Below, one piece after another: positions 1-8,589 of a stretch of DNA of 64,000 nucleotides (positions within the stretch are counted from its first letter, which is position 1; each line of letters starts with the position of its first letter). The notes under the pieces were generated by a model. The model ran no database searches and had not been told where the DNA came from. It saw only the letters and a list, made by a program, of their open reading frames with translations. Location of the stretch: NCBI RefSeq assembly GCF_900109075.1, contig NZ_FNYS01000003.1:62001-126000 (forward strand), in the 5' to 3' direction. Source of the stretch: Myroides marinus (GTDB lineage Bacteria > Bacteroidota > Bacteroidia > Flavobacteriales > Flavobacteriaceae). The position numbers and the translations under genes are program-made.

Positions 1-2
1 AT

Positions 3-377
3 ATAGTAAGTATAAGTTCTATTTGTTTTCAAATGATAAATGGAGAAACATGTACTTTAGAATCAAGTTGTAATTATTTAGATGAGGATTTATTAGGGAT
101 TGGTAAATATAAAAGTATCTATGCTCCATTACATCAAGGTGACTATTTTACATTTATAGCAGAGAAAGAGAATGATTATGGAGGTAGTAGATATATAGGT
201 GTGTTTGATTATGTTAAAAGGAAATTAGTTTGGGATTATGAAGTATTTACCCAAGAAGAAATAAATCAAACAAGAAATAAGTTAGTTCCTCCACAAAAAC
301 TTTACATTACAGAGGATGGTAGGAAAATGTATATTAAAGATTTTCATGATACATTACATGTTTTTGAAAGAGAATAA
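3..377 (+). CDS. C-terminal part of an unknown protein (cut by window start)
   Basis: The reading frame is open from the first bases of the window, so the Met at position 33 need not be the start and the gene probably begins upstream. The visible part is about 125 codons, rich in Tyr, Asp and Lys, with no membrane segment. Short beta-type stretches and a repeated pattern of isoleucine/valine-aromatic pairs are the only visible traits. I do not recognise the family. A terminator follows directly, so this is the last gene of its transcript. Confidence 0.6.
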   Translation: MVSISSICFQMINGETCTLESSCNYLDEDLLGIGKYKSIYAPLHQGDYFTFIAEKENDYGGSRYIGVFDYVKRKLVWDYEVFTQEEINQTRNKLVPPQKLYITEDGRKMYIKDFHDTLHVFERE

Positions 378-384
378 ACGAAAG

Positions 385-412
385 ACAGCTCCCAAAGTGG
401 AGCTGTTATTTA
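385..412 (+). terminator. Rho-independent terminator after the first gene
   Basis: Perfect 8-bp stem (385-392 with 399-406, ACAGCTCC/GGAGCTGT) and a 6-nt loop, followed by a T-rich run. It lies eight bases after the stop codon of the partial gene. Confidence 0.75.
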
Positions 413-471
413 TTTATAGGATGATTATATATAGTACCTTAACTAATAGTTACTATTGTGGTGTTACGAGT

Positions 472-498
472 GAGATGCCTCCTTGCGTTGGCATGACA
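472..498. repeat. Possible copy of a dispersed short palindromic repeat
   Basis: The stretch has the plan GAGATGCC-CTTGCG-GGCATGACA, with ATGCC/GGCAT arms. It resembles the short 'GAGAT..CCT..TTCGTC..ATGACA' elements scattered between genes in many bacterial genomes. It is richer in GC than its surroundings. Only one copy lies in this window, so the repeat nature is inferred. Confidence 0.3.
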
Positions 499-626
499 TA
501 GATTGTAGAAATACGTTGTGGTAGATAGTCGACGTCTCTACGCCTATAATCGTCGTGTTCTTCTCTTTTTGGTAGAAAGGGCTGAGAGAAGGTGTTCGCA
601 GAAAACTGTGCACTAAATTAGGGATA

Positions 627-656
627 TAAAAAAAGCTTCACTAGAAGTGAAGCTTT
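627..656 (-). terminator. Terminator of the tRNA-Val transcript
   Basis: A perfect 10-bp stem (632-641 with 647-656, AAAGCTTCAC/GTGAAGCTTT) with a 5-nt loop. The A-run at 627-634 reads as a U-run on the minus strand, directly downstream of the tRNA. Confidence 0.8.
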
Positions 657-662
657 AAGAAG

Positions 663-737
663 TGGGCGATGAGGGATTCGAACCCCCGACCCCCTCGGTG
701 TAAACGAGGTGCTCTGAACCAACTGAGCTAATCGCCC
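663..737 (-). tRNA. tRNA-Val, anticodon TAC
   Basis: Read on the minus strand, the 7-bp acceptor stem is GGGCGAT/ATCGCCC with discriminator A. The D arm carries AGCTCAGTTGGT. The anticodon stem is CCTCG/CGAGG around the loop TTTACAC, which gives anticodon TAC (valine). The T arm contains GGTTCGAATCC. The CCA end is not encoded. The gene stands alone and is followed by its own terminator. Confidence 0.95.
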
Positions 738-792
738 TAAACAGGATGGCAAAGATAGAAATGTTTTTTAAAACTACAAGTGCCTTTCTGAA

Positions 793-1173
793 TTATTTTG
801 ACATTTTTTCGATATCATATAATAGTATCTTATCTGTATAGTTTACAACTTTGATAAGGATGTTTTCGTTTTTCTCATTTCTACCTACAATCACGTATAG
901 TTTTCCTTTCTCGAAATCAATATTACTCTCAGAGAAATTAACATCACCGTATTTTAATGATTTGTGTACATCATCATTAGTAACCCATCCTTCTTGGAAT
1001 TTTGCTTCTACTGTCTTAGAGAAAGTAACTGGTTTACTTCTTAGATCTTTTAATACTCTACAGTTAGGTAAATAACAGAATTCTGTTTTTTTCTCTCCAA
1101 AGAAGTAAAATAAGAACATCGAACCAATTAATAGTCCGAATAAATAGTATGCTAAACGCTGTGAAAACTTCAT
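793..1173 (-). CDS. Small membrane-anchored protein, probably DUF4258-like
   Basis: 126 residues. One N-terminal membrane segment (about residues 8-26) is followed by a soluble domain that should sit outside the cytoplasmic membrane. The segment 'EFCYLPNCRVLKDLRSKP' and the closing 'KLYVIVGRNEKNENILIKV' recall a short protein common in Flavobacteriaceae and labelled DUF4258; this assignment is from memory. Its function is unknown. It lies between the tRNA and ald, read in the same direction as both. Confidence 0.7.
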   Translation of the reverse strand: MKFSQRLAYYLFGLLIGSMFLFYFFGEKKTEFCYLPNCRVLKDLRSKPVTFSKTVEAKFQEGWVTNDDVHKSLKYGDVNFSESNIDFEKGKLYVIVGRNEKNENILIKVVNYTDKILLYDIEKMSK

Positions 1174-1236
1174 TTCTTAAAAAATTTACACAAAAGTAGC
1201 AATTCAATAATGTAAAACTATAGTTTTATCAAAATT

Positions 1237-2433
1237 TTAAAAGGTGAATAGGTGTATGTCTTTATAATCAAGGTCAAACCATTCTGCTACATTGCGGTTT
1301 GTTATCAAGCCTTTATAGCTGTATATTCCTGATTTAATGATGCTTTCGCAATGTACTGTGCCGTCTAGGTCTCCACTATCCGTGTACTCAAGTAGGAGAG
1401 GGGTAATGATATTACTAAGTGCCATCGATGCAGTACGGCTGTATCTTGATGTAATATTAGGTACTCCATAGTGAATGACTCCATTTTTAACAAATGTAGG
1501 TTGGTCATGAGTTGTAAGTTCCGATGTCTCAAAACAACCTCCTGTATCAATAGAGACATCTATGATTACGGCTCCTTTTTTCATGTTTTCAACCATTGTA
1601 TCGCTTACTACAATTGGCGCTCTGTTTTTACCTCTAATAGCTCCTATGGCTACATCACATCTCATTAATGCCTTTAAGAGTATTTTTTCTTGAATAGTAG
1701 AAGTAGAGATGCGTTGTGGCAGATTGTTTTGTAATCTGCGTAATTTTTGAATAGAATTGTCAAAGACTCTAACACTTGCTCCCATGCCAATCGCAGTACG
1801 TGCAGCATTCTCAGCTACAAGTCCAGCTCCAAGGATAACAACCTCTGTAGGGATAACTCCAGAAATATTACCAAAGAGTAAACCTTTACCATTATTAGTT
1901 GTCGTCATTAACTCTGAGGCGATTAAGATAGAAGCAGTACCTGCTATTTCGCTTAATGCACTTACTGCTGGATAAGTTCCATTCTCATCGTGAATAAAGT
2001 CAAAGCCAATAGCTGATATTTTCTTTTTGGATAGGGCTTCAAAGTAAGGTCTCGTTAAGGTTTTGAGTTGAAGGGTAGACCATATAACTGTATATGGAGC
2101 CATCAATTTAATCTCTTCTAAAGTGGGAGGGGCTACTTTTACAATCACAGGACAACTAAATACTTTTTTTGTGTCTGTGGTAATTTCAGCTCCTGCTTTA
2201 CTGTAATCTAAGTCAGAGTAACTAGATGCTTCACCAGCTCCTTTTTCAATTAAAATGCGATGTCCATACGTACTTAGAGTCTGTACCGCTTCGGGAGTTA
2301 TACAGATTCTTTTTTCAGTTAAAACATTCTCTTTTGGAACACCTATGAAAAGATCACTTTTCTTGCGTTCCACCATTAGACATTCTTCTTGTGGAATTAA
2401 ATCTTTAATTGAAAAAGGGGTTAGTGTTGCCAT
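1237..2433 (-). CDS. ald: Alanine dehydrogenase
   Basis: 398 residues, close to the usual length of the flavobacterial enzyme. It should catalyse NAD-dependent interconversion of L-alanine and pyruvate with ammonia in the cytosol. The N-terminal half has the AlaDH/PNT signature (IGVPKENVLTEKRICITPE near residues 30-48) and the C-terminal half has a Rossmann nucleotide site (VILGAGLVAENAARTAIGMG near 200-219). The membrane-bound transhydrogenase shares this fold, but there is no partner subunit here. The start is the only ATG before the conserved region. The gene follows tsaE in the same direction with a 12-nt gap. Confidence 0.88.
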   Translation of the reverse strand: MATLTPFSIKDLIPQEECLMVERKKSDLFIGVPKENVLTEKRICITPEAVQTLSTYGHRILIEKGAGEASSYSDLDYSKAGAEITTDTKKVFSCPVIVKVAPPTLEEIKLMAPYTVIWSTLQLKTLTRPYFEALSKKKISAIGFDFIHDENGTYPAVSALSEIAGTASILIASELMTTTNNGKGLLFGNISGVIPTEVVILGAGLVAENAARTAIGMGASVRVFDNSIQKLRRLQNNLPQRISTSTIQEKILLKALMRCDVAIGAIRGKNRAPIVVSDTMVENMKKGAVIIDVSIDTGGCFETSELTTHDQPTFVKNGVIHYGVPNITSRYSRTASMALSNIITPLLLEYTDSGDLDGTVHCESIIKSGIYSYKGLITNRNVAEWFDLDYKDIHLFTF

Positions 2434-2445
2434 AATTTTGTATTG

Positions 2446-2865
2446 TTAGTTATTGCTCAAAGTTAATTTACGGTCGCCGTTTTCAAGTATAGCAATTTCA
2501 ATAGTTGCGTGTTCATCAGGGATGATATTAGGTGTTTTCTCAGGCCATTCTATGAAACACCAGTGACCAGAGTCTAAATATTCATCCATTCCCATATCAT
2601 ACGCTTCTTCTTCATGATTAAGGCGATATAAATCAAAATGATATACCTTGTCTTTTGATAAGGTAGAATGGTATTCGTTGACAATTGAAAAAGTAGGACT
2701 GCTAGTCATATCTTCTACTCCCAATTGTTTACTTATTTCTTTGATTAACGTGGTTTTTCCTGCACCCATTGGAGCATTAAATAATACTATGCGATGTTCT
2801 AGTTTATTTATTACTTGTTTAGCTACTTCATTAATCTGATTTAGAGAAAAAACTATTTCAGTCAT
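2446..2865 (-). CDS. tsaE: tRNA threonylcarbamoyladenosine biosynthesis ATPase TsaE
   Basis: 139 residues. TsaE is the ATPase that works with TsaB and TsaD to make t6A37 in ANN-decoding tRNAs. The Walker A motif (MGAGKTT, residues 33-39), the switch segment 'TSSPTFSIVNEY' (54-65), the HFDLYRL motif (76-82) and the conserved 'IEWPEK' (105-110) are all present. The start codon lies one base after the porX stop codon, which points to co-transcription and perhaps translational coupling with porX. Confidence 0.92.
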   Translation of the reverse strand: MTEIVFSLNQINEVAKQVINKLEHRIVLFNAPMGAGKTTLIKEISKQLGVEDMTSSPTFSIVNEYHSTLSKDKVYHFDLYRLNHEEEAYDMGMDEYLDSGHWCFIEWPEKTPNIIPDEHATIEIAILENGDRKLTLSNN

Positions 2866-2866
2866 T

Positions 2867-4423
2867 TTATACTTTCGGGTTTAATATTATAAATGGTACA
2901 ATCATTTCTTCTAATGATATCCCACCATGCTGATATGTATTGCGGAAATACGCGGCATAGTAGTTGAAGTTATTCTGATATGCTAAGAAGAAATCACTTT
3001 TTGCAAAAATAAATGAACTACTTACATTAATATTAGGTAACTGTACTTTTTTTGGTTCTTTAACATAGTAGACATCTTTATGCTCAAATGTCAAACTCTT
3101 ACCTGTCTTATATCTAAGGTTTAGACTCGTATTTTTATCTCCAATTACCTTAGAAGGGTTTTTACAATTTATAGTACCGTGATCAGTAGTAATAATAAGT
3201 TTGAATCCTAATGTTTGAGCTTGTTGAATAATTTCAAAGAGCGGAGAGTTTTTAAACCAGCTCATCGTTAAAGAGCGATAAGCTTTATCATTAGAAGCTA
3301 ATTCTTTGATAACTTCCATTTCAGTTTTAGCATGAGACAACATGTCTACAAAGTTGTAAACTATAGTTACTAACTTGTTGTCCTTTAAAGCTTTGAAGTT
3401 GTCGGCTAATTTTCTTCCTTCTTTTAGATTAGTTATTTTATGGTATTCATTTTTGATATTGAAACGAAGTTTCTGTAACTGATGTTGAAGGAATTCATTT
3501 TCATATAAATTCTTTCCTCCTTCATCTGTGTCATTTTTCCAATACTGTGGTAATTGTTCAGACATCTCTAAAGGAGTCATACCTGAAAAAATGGCGTTTC
3601 TAGCATACTGTGTAGCAGTAGGTAAAATGGAGAAGAAACTGTTTTCTGCTTCTACTTTATAGTGATTAGTCACTATTGACTCAAATGCTCTCCATTGATC
3701 ATATCTCAAATTATCAATAACGATAAATAGAATTTTAGAATCCTCTTTTTTTAGCTCTGGAGCAACCCATTTTCTGAAAATTTGGTGTGAGAAAACTGGA
3801 CTGTCTTCAGGGTTGTTAATCCAGCTCTCATAATTCTTCTCAACAAATTTACCAAACAAACTATTGGCTTCTGTTTTCTGAGAATCTAGTATAGTAAATA
3901 GATTTTGATCTTCTATGTTTTCTAGTTTTTGTTCCCAGTATAATAGTTTTCTATAAATAGATATCCAATCCTCGTAATCTCTTGCCTGCATAAGATCCAT
4001 AGAGATATTTCGGAATTCTTTTTGGTAGCTAAGAGAAGACTTTTCTGATATAAGACGAGAATCGTCTAAGTTTTTCTTTAAAGAAAGAAGTATTTGATTA
4101 GGGTTAACAGGTTTGATTAGATAATCTGAAATCTTAGCTCCAATAGCCTCCTCCATAATATATTCTTCCTCACTCTTAGTGATCATAATAATAGGAGTGT
4201 TACTTTTAATAGCTTTTATCTCATTAAGTGTTTCTAATCCAGATAGTCCTGGCATATTTTCATCTAGGAAAACTATGTCGAATTGATTATCTTTAAACTG
4301 TTCTATAGCATCTTGACCATTAGTACAAGTTGAAACGATATAATCTTTTTTTTCAAGGAAAAGGATATGAGGTTTTAATAATTCGACTTCATCATCCACC
4401 CATAATATATGAATCTTGTTCAT
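2867..4423 (-). CDS. porX: PorX-type response regulator with PglZ/alkaline-phosphatase-like effector domain
   Basis: 518 residues. The receiver domain (about 1-120) has the acidic pair D10/D11, phosphoacceptor D54 and K104. A helical linker leads to a PglZ domain (about 205-515). Candidate metal ligands in alkaline-phosphatase-fold positions are D237, T270, D360, H364, D414 and H415. PorX is the known regulator of the type IX secretion system, and in Porphyromonas it hydrolyses cyclic and linear oligonucleotides; that activity is family knowledge. No porY kinase gene is adjacent. tsaE and ald follow in the same direction. Confidence 0.93.
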   Translation of the reverse strand: MNKIHILWVDDEVELLKPHILFLEKKDYIVSTCTNGQDAIEQFKDNQFDIVFLDENMPGLSGLETLNEIKAIKSNTPIIMITKSEEEYIMEEAIGAKISDYLIKPVNPNQILLSLKKNLDDSRLISEKSSLSYQKEFRNISMDLMQARDYEDWISIYRKLLYWEQKLENIEDQNLFTILDSQKTEANSLFGKFVEKNYESWINNPEDSPVFSHQIFRKWVAPELKKEDSKILFIVIDNLRYDQWRAFESIVTNHYKVEAENSFFSILPTATQYARNAIFSGMTPLEMSEQLPQYWKNDTDEGGKNLYENEFLQHQLQKLRFNIKNEYHKITNLKEGRKLADNFKALKDNKLVTIVYNFVDMLSHAKTEMEVIKELASNDKAYRSLTMSWFKNSPLFEIIQQAQTLGFKLIITTDHGTINCKNPSKVIGDKNTSLNLRYKTGKSLTFEHKDVYYVKEPKKVQLPNINVSSSFIFAKSDFFLAYQNNFNYYAAYFRNTYQHGGISLEEMIVPFIILNPKV

Positions 4424-4568
4424 TGTAGCAGTTTTAGGTTGTTTTTAGATTCTAATAAATAATATAAAAAGAGATTTTATATTAAAATAGTACTGATAAA
4501 TATAGGAATGAATTTCCGTATTACAATAGTTAACGATATTTTTGTGATAGTATTATAAAAAAGTGTAA

Positions 4569-5561
4569 ATGTATTTTTCGTTTATTATTCCTGTTTACAA
4601 TCGTCCAGATGAAGTTGATGAATTGTTAGATAGTTTAACCAAGCAAACTTATGAACGAGAGTTTGAAGTTGTAATAGTAGAAGATGGTTCTAAAGAGGAT
4701 TCAAGATCAGTAGTAAGTAAATATGAAGACAAATTGAAAATCTCATATTACTATAAGAGTAATTCGGGACCTGGAGCTTCCAGAAATTATGGTATGGAGC
4801 GTGCAAAAGGAGACTATTTCATTGTTCTTGATTCAGACTGTATTATACCAGCTGAGTATTTGACTATCGTAAATCAATACTTAATGGAAGAGTATGTAGA
4901 TTGTTTTGGTGGGCCAGATGCTGCGTTAGATAGTTTCAGTGACGTGCAAAAAGCAATTAATTATTCTATGACTTCTGTTTTAACGACTGGAGGTATAAGA
5001 GGGGCTAGTGAGCGAATAGGTAAGTTTCAACCTAGAAGCTTTAATATGGGGATCTCAAAGAAAGCCTTTGTAGCTAGTGGGGGATACGGAAAGATTCATC
5101 CTGGAGAAGATCCTGATTTGACTATTCGGTTGTGGAATTTAGGTTTTGATACTCAATTATTCAGTAAAGCTTATGTTTATCACAAGCGAAGAATTGATTG
5201 GGACAAGTTTTATGTTCAAGTTAATAAATTTGGGAAGGCTCGTCCAATATTAAATCAACGCTATCCTGAAACAGCTAAACTAACGTATTGGTTCCCAACT
5301 GTATTTATGGCAGGCTTATTGTTTAGTATATTAATGACATATTATACATCTGCTCTTATTTTATGTTATATCTTTTATTTTTTATTGGTTTTTATAGGAA
5401 GTTTTATAAAAGAGAAGAATTTTAAGATAAGTTTATTAGCACTTGTGGCAATTTTTATTCAATTTTACGGATACGGAATAGGGTTCTTAAAAGCGAGTTA
5501 TATTTTGTTTGTGAAAAAACAAAAAGCAGAAGAGGGCTTGCCAGAGATGTTTTTTAAATAA
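4569..5561 (+). CDS. Family 2 glycosyltransferase with C-terminal membrane segments
   Basis: 330 residues. The N-terminal GT-A domain begins SFIIPVYNRPDEVDELLDSL and carries a nucleotide-binding 'VIVEDGS' and a DxD-type 'LDSDC' near residue 94. The acceptor-side 'HPGEDPDLTIRLW' lies near residue 180. Two or three hydrophobic segments near 244-310 should hold it in the inner membrane. The donor and acceptor are unknown. A TATTTTTG box at 4537-4544 could be a -7 element. The gene is followed at 9 bases by coaE. Confidence 0.82.
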   Translation: MYFSFIIPVYNRPDEVDELLDSLTKQTYEREFEVVIVEDGSKEDSRSVVSKYEDKLKISYYYKSNSGPGASRNYGMERAKGDYFIVLDSDCIIPAEYLTIVNQYLMEEYVDCFGGPDAALDSFSDVQKAINYSMTSVLTTGGIRGASERIGKFQPRSFNMGISKKAFVASGGYGKIHPGEDPDLTIRLWNLGFDTQLFSKAYVYHKRRIDWDKFYVQVNKFGKARPILNQRYPETAKLTYWFPTVFMAGLLFSILMTYYTSALILCYIFYFLLVFIGSFIKEKNFKISLLALVAIFIQFYGYGIGFLKASYILFVKKQKAEEGLPEMFFK

Positions 5562-5570
5562 TATTGTAAT

Positions 5571-6158
5571 ATGGCACTTATAGTTGGATTAACTGGAGGT
5601 ATAGGTAGTGGTAAAACTACTGTTGCTAAAATGTTTGAACAAGAAGGAATACCTATTTATATAGCAGATGAAAGAGCTAAACAGATAATGGATAGAAAGG
5701 ACGTTGTTGATGCTGTACAAGCTATTTTCGAAGAAAATGTAAGAATAGGTGAAGTTCTGGATCGGAAGAAAATTAGAGAGATTGTTTTTGAAAATAAGCA
5801 ACTTTTAACTAAATTAAATAGTATTGTTCATCCTGAAGTTAAGAAGGATTTTGAACAGTGGAAACAGAAAAATGACGTTTTTCCGTTTGTTATTAAAGAA
5901 AGTGCAGTGCTTTTTGAGAACAATTTAAATAAATCTTGTGATTTAGTCATCTTAGTAACAGCACCAGAAGAAGTTAGGATAAACCGAGTGATGGAGCGGG
6001 ATAAGGTATCATTTAATAATGTAAAAAGCATTATAAATAATCAAATGAAAGATTCTGACAAAATACCACTTAGTGATTATGTTATTACTAATATTAATAA
6101 AGATTTGGTAAAAAAAGAGGTTAAAATGATAATTAATGATATAATATTCAAAATTTAG
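5571..6158 (+). CDS. coaE: Dephospho-CoA kinase
   Basis: 195 residues. It phosphorylates the 3'-hydroxyl of dephospho-CoA, the last step of coenzyme A synthesis. The P-loop GGIGSGKT lies at residues 9-16, 'IPIYIADERAKQIMD' holds the conserved Asp, 'LNSIVHPEV' follows, and the lid region 'RINRVMERDKVSF' is near residue 140. Length is normal. It lies close behind a glycosyltransferase gene, probably in one transcript. Confidence 0.92.
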   Translation: MALIVGLTGGIGSGKTTVAKMFEQEGIPIYIADERAKQIMDRKDVVDAVQAIFEENVRIGEVLDRKKIREIVFENKQLLTKLNSIVHPEVKKDFEQWKQKNDVFPFVIKESAVLFENNLNKSCDLVILVTAPEEVRINRVMERDKVSFNNVKSIINNQMKDSDKIPLSDYVITNINKDLVKKEVKMIINDIIFKI

Positions 6159-6230
6159 GGAATTAGTCTCGTTAATTTTATGTTAATCGACGTGTAAGGT
6201 ATTTTTTTTAATGTTAATTTTGAAAAAATA

Positions 6231-7811
6231 ATGAGTAAGGTCAAATTTCGACTTTTAGTAGGAATAATGAGTTTTTCTCTGATAGGGATAATCATTGTTC
6301 AAATGTATTGGATTGTAAGCTCTTATAAAAATAATGAAGAGCAATTCAAGTACCATGTACAACAAGTATTAGGGAATGTAGGTAGTGGACTACAACAAAA
6401 TGAGGCTACTGAGTTCTACCGTATGTATAATCAACTCAAGGACAGTATAGGTACGCCACCTAAACAAAGTGAGTTAAAACAATACTATATTGTAGAGCGT
6501 AACCCAACTACAAATGAACAAATAGTTTATTCAAATATTTTAGTTTTAGAAGACTATAATATAAAGAGTTCGTTCTTTGATAAGAAAGCAGATAGCTTGA
6601 AAGTCAAAAATTTCGTGTCAAAACGAAAAACAGAGATTTATAAAGGAGATGATTTTGATAGAAACAATCTTAAACAGAATTATCCTGATGAAGTGATAGA
6701 ACAGTCTGGAAATCTAGATGTACTAGACAAAGCGCAGTTTGATATCTATTTTAAAGATATTGTAGCTTTAAGAAGTATAGATGAAAGAATATCTAAAACG
6801 AAGTTAAAGGAGTTATTAGAGCAAGAACTTAAATTATATGGAGTTAATGCTAAGTTTGAGTTTGGGATTTATAATAAGGGGTTATCAACCAAAATAAAGT
6901 CTGAAGATTTTATCTATGAAGAAGGGTCTACTTATGGTGTGCCAATTTTTACAGATAATGAGAATAGAAGTAAATATCAGTTATACATTACTTTTCCAGA
7001 GAAAAGTAAATACTTATTTTCTTCTTTAGTGGGTATTACTTTATTATCAGTATTATTCACAATAGTTATTATCGCTGCATATTTAAATGCAATTAATCAG
7101 CTGATAAAACAAAAACAAATCTCAGAGATTAAAACAGATTTTATTAATAATATGACTCATGAGTTTAAAACACCTATTGCTACAATTAATTTAGCTTTAG
7201 ATGCTATTAAAAATCCGAAGATTATAAATGACCCTGAAAAAGTAGAACGATATCTTAAGATGATTCGCGATGAAAATAAGAGAATGCATGCTCAAGTAGA
7301 GAATGTGTTGCAGATTTCGAAACTAGAAAGACGTGAGTTTGATGTTGAGAAAGAAGCGATGGATGTGCATGAGATTATTGAAAATGCAGTAGATCACGTA
7401 GGATTAATCGTTCAAGATAGAGGGGGAGAAATAAATCTACATTTAGATGCTAGACGAAGTGATGTTTTAGGAAATGACTTCCACTTCACTAGCGTGATAG
7501 TAAATATCTTAGATAATGCTGTTAAGTATTCTAAAGATGTTCCTGTTATAGATGTGTACACTGAGAATGTAAAAGAGTTTATACTTATTAAGATTCAAGA
7601 TCATGGTGTGGGGATGAGTAAACAAGCGCAGAAGAGAATCTTCGACAAGTTTTACAGAGAACACACAGGTGATTTACACAATGTAAAAGGGCATGGTTTG
7701 GGGTTAGCCTACGTACAGCAAATTGTAGAAGTACTAAATTCACAAGTCTATGTAGAGAGCGAAAAAGGGAAAGGAAGTACCTTTATTATTAAAATGCCAT
7801 TAATAAATTAA
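6231..7811 (+). CDS. rprX: Sensor histidine kinase, RprX-like
   Basis: 526 residues. Two membrane segments (about 7-30 and 262-288) enclose a periplasmic sensor of about 230 residues. The HisKA H-box 'NMTHEFKTPIATIN' gives phosphoacceptor H310. The ATPase domain has an N-box (NILDNA, 425-430) and G-boxes (DHGVGM and GHGLGLAY). No HAMP domain is obvious. It is paired with the regulator five bases downstream. Domain plan and pairing match RprX/RprY of Bacteroidetes; the ligand is unknown. Confidence 0.87.
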   Translation: MSKVKFRLLVGIMSFSLIGIIIVQMYWIVSSYKNNEEQFKYHVQQVLGNVGSGLQQNEATEFYRMYNQLKDSIGTPPKQSELKQYYIVERNPTTNEQIVYSNILVLEDYNIKSSFFDKKADSLKVKNFVSKRKTEIYKGDDFDRNNLKQNYPDEVIEQSGNLDVLDKAQFDIYFKDIVALRSIDERISKTKLKELLEQELKLYGVNAKFEFGIYNKGLSTKIKSEDFIYEEGSTYGVPIFTDNENRSKYQLYITFPEKSKYLFSSLVGITLLSVLFTIVIIAAYLNAINQLIKQKQISEIKTDFINNMTHEFKTPIATINLALDAIKNPKIINDPEKVERYLKMIRDENKRMHAQVENVLQISKLERREFDVEKEAMDVHEIIENAVDHVGLIVQDRGGEINLHLDARRSDVLGNDFHFTSVIVNILDNAVKYSKDVPVIDVYTENVKEFILIKIQDHGVGMSKQAQKRIFDKFYREHTGDLHNVKGHGLGLAYVQQIVEVLNSQVYVESEKGKGSTFIIKMPLIN

Positions 7812-7816
7812 ACAAT

Positions 7817-8539
7817 ATGGAAACAACAAACAACAAAAAGATTTTATTAGTAGAAGATGATCCGAATTTCGGTGCAATCTTAAAAGATTATTTAGCCATT
7901 AATGATTTCGAAGTTACTTTAGCTAAGAATGGAATGGAAGGATTCGAAAAATTCAAAAGAGATACTTTTGATTTATGTATCCTAGATGTTATGATGCCTT
8001 ATAAAGATGGATTTACTCTAGCCAAGGAGATCCGCGATAAAAACAAAGAGGTGCCTATCATCTTCCTTACAGCTAAGTCAATGAAAGAAGATGTATTAAA
8101 AGGTTATAAAGTAGGAGCAGATGACTACTTAAATAAGCCATTCGATTCTGAAGTATTATTAATGAAAATCAAAGCGATTATTCACAGAAAATCGTCTGAG
8201 GTTAAAACTGATAATACGAAGTTCGAATTCCAAATCGGTAAATTCCATTTAAATTCTAAGTTAAGATTCTTAACTTTTGAAAATGATGAACCGATTAAAC
8301 TTTCTCCAAAAGAAAATGAATTGTTGAAAATGTTAGCAATTTATGAGAATGACTTAATGCCAAGAGAAGTAGCATTAACTAAAATCTGGAGAGACGATAA
8401 CTATTTCACATCTCGTAGTATGGACGTATACATCGCTAAATTAAGAAAGTATCTTAAATTAGATGAAACTGTAGAAATCTTAAATATTCACGGAGAAGGA
8501 TTTAGACTTGTAGTGAAAGAAAAAGAAGAAAATAATTAA
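7817..8539 (+). CDS. rprY: OmpR-family response regulator, RprY-like
   Basis: 240 residues. The receiver domain has acidic residues near 14-15, phosphoacceptor D57, and K107 in 'DDYLNKPF'. A winged-helix OmpR/PhoB DNA-binding domain fills about 133-234, with 'LSPKENELLKML' and 'SRSMDVYIAKLRKYL' as its recognition part. It is coupled to the kinase gene upstream (5-nt gap) and followed by a strong bidirectional terminator. Confidence 0.92.
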   Translation: METTNNKKILLVEDDPNFGAILKDYLAINDFEVTLAKNGMEGFEKFKRDTFDLCILDVMMPYKDGFTLAKEIRDKNKEVPIIFLTAKSMKEDVLKGYKVGADDYLNKPFDSEVLLMKIKAIIHRKSSEVKTDNTKFEFQIGKFHLNSKLRFLTFENDEPIKLSPKENELLKMLAIYENDLMPREVALTKIWRDDNYFTSRSMDVYIAKLRKYLKLDETVEILNIHGEGFRLVVKEKEENN

Positions 8540-8548
8540 TTAAGCCAG

Positions 8549-8577
8549 AAAAAAGGGAAGCATTGCTTCCCTTTTTT
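8549..8577. terminator. Bidirectional terminator between rprY and oxyR
   Basis: Stem 8549-8561 with 8565-8577 (core GGGAAGC/GCTTCCC), three-base loop, A-run before and T-run after. It can serve the two convergent genes. Confidence 0.85.
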
Positions 8578-8589
8578 TGTATCTATAAA

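Noticed and set aside
2867..4423. Response regulator fused to PglZ as a new defence-type protein
   Set aside because: PglZ also occurs in BREX phage defence, but the receiver fusion and length are those of PorX; no other BREX genes are present.
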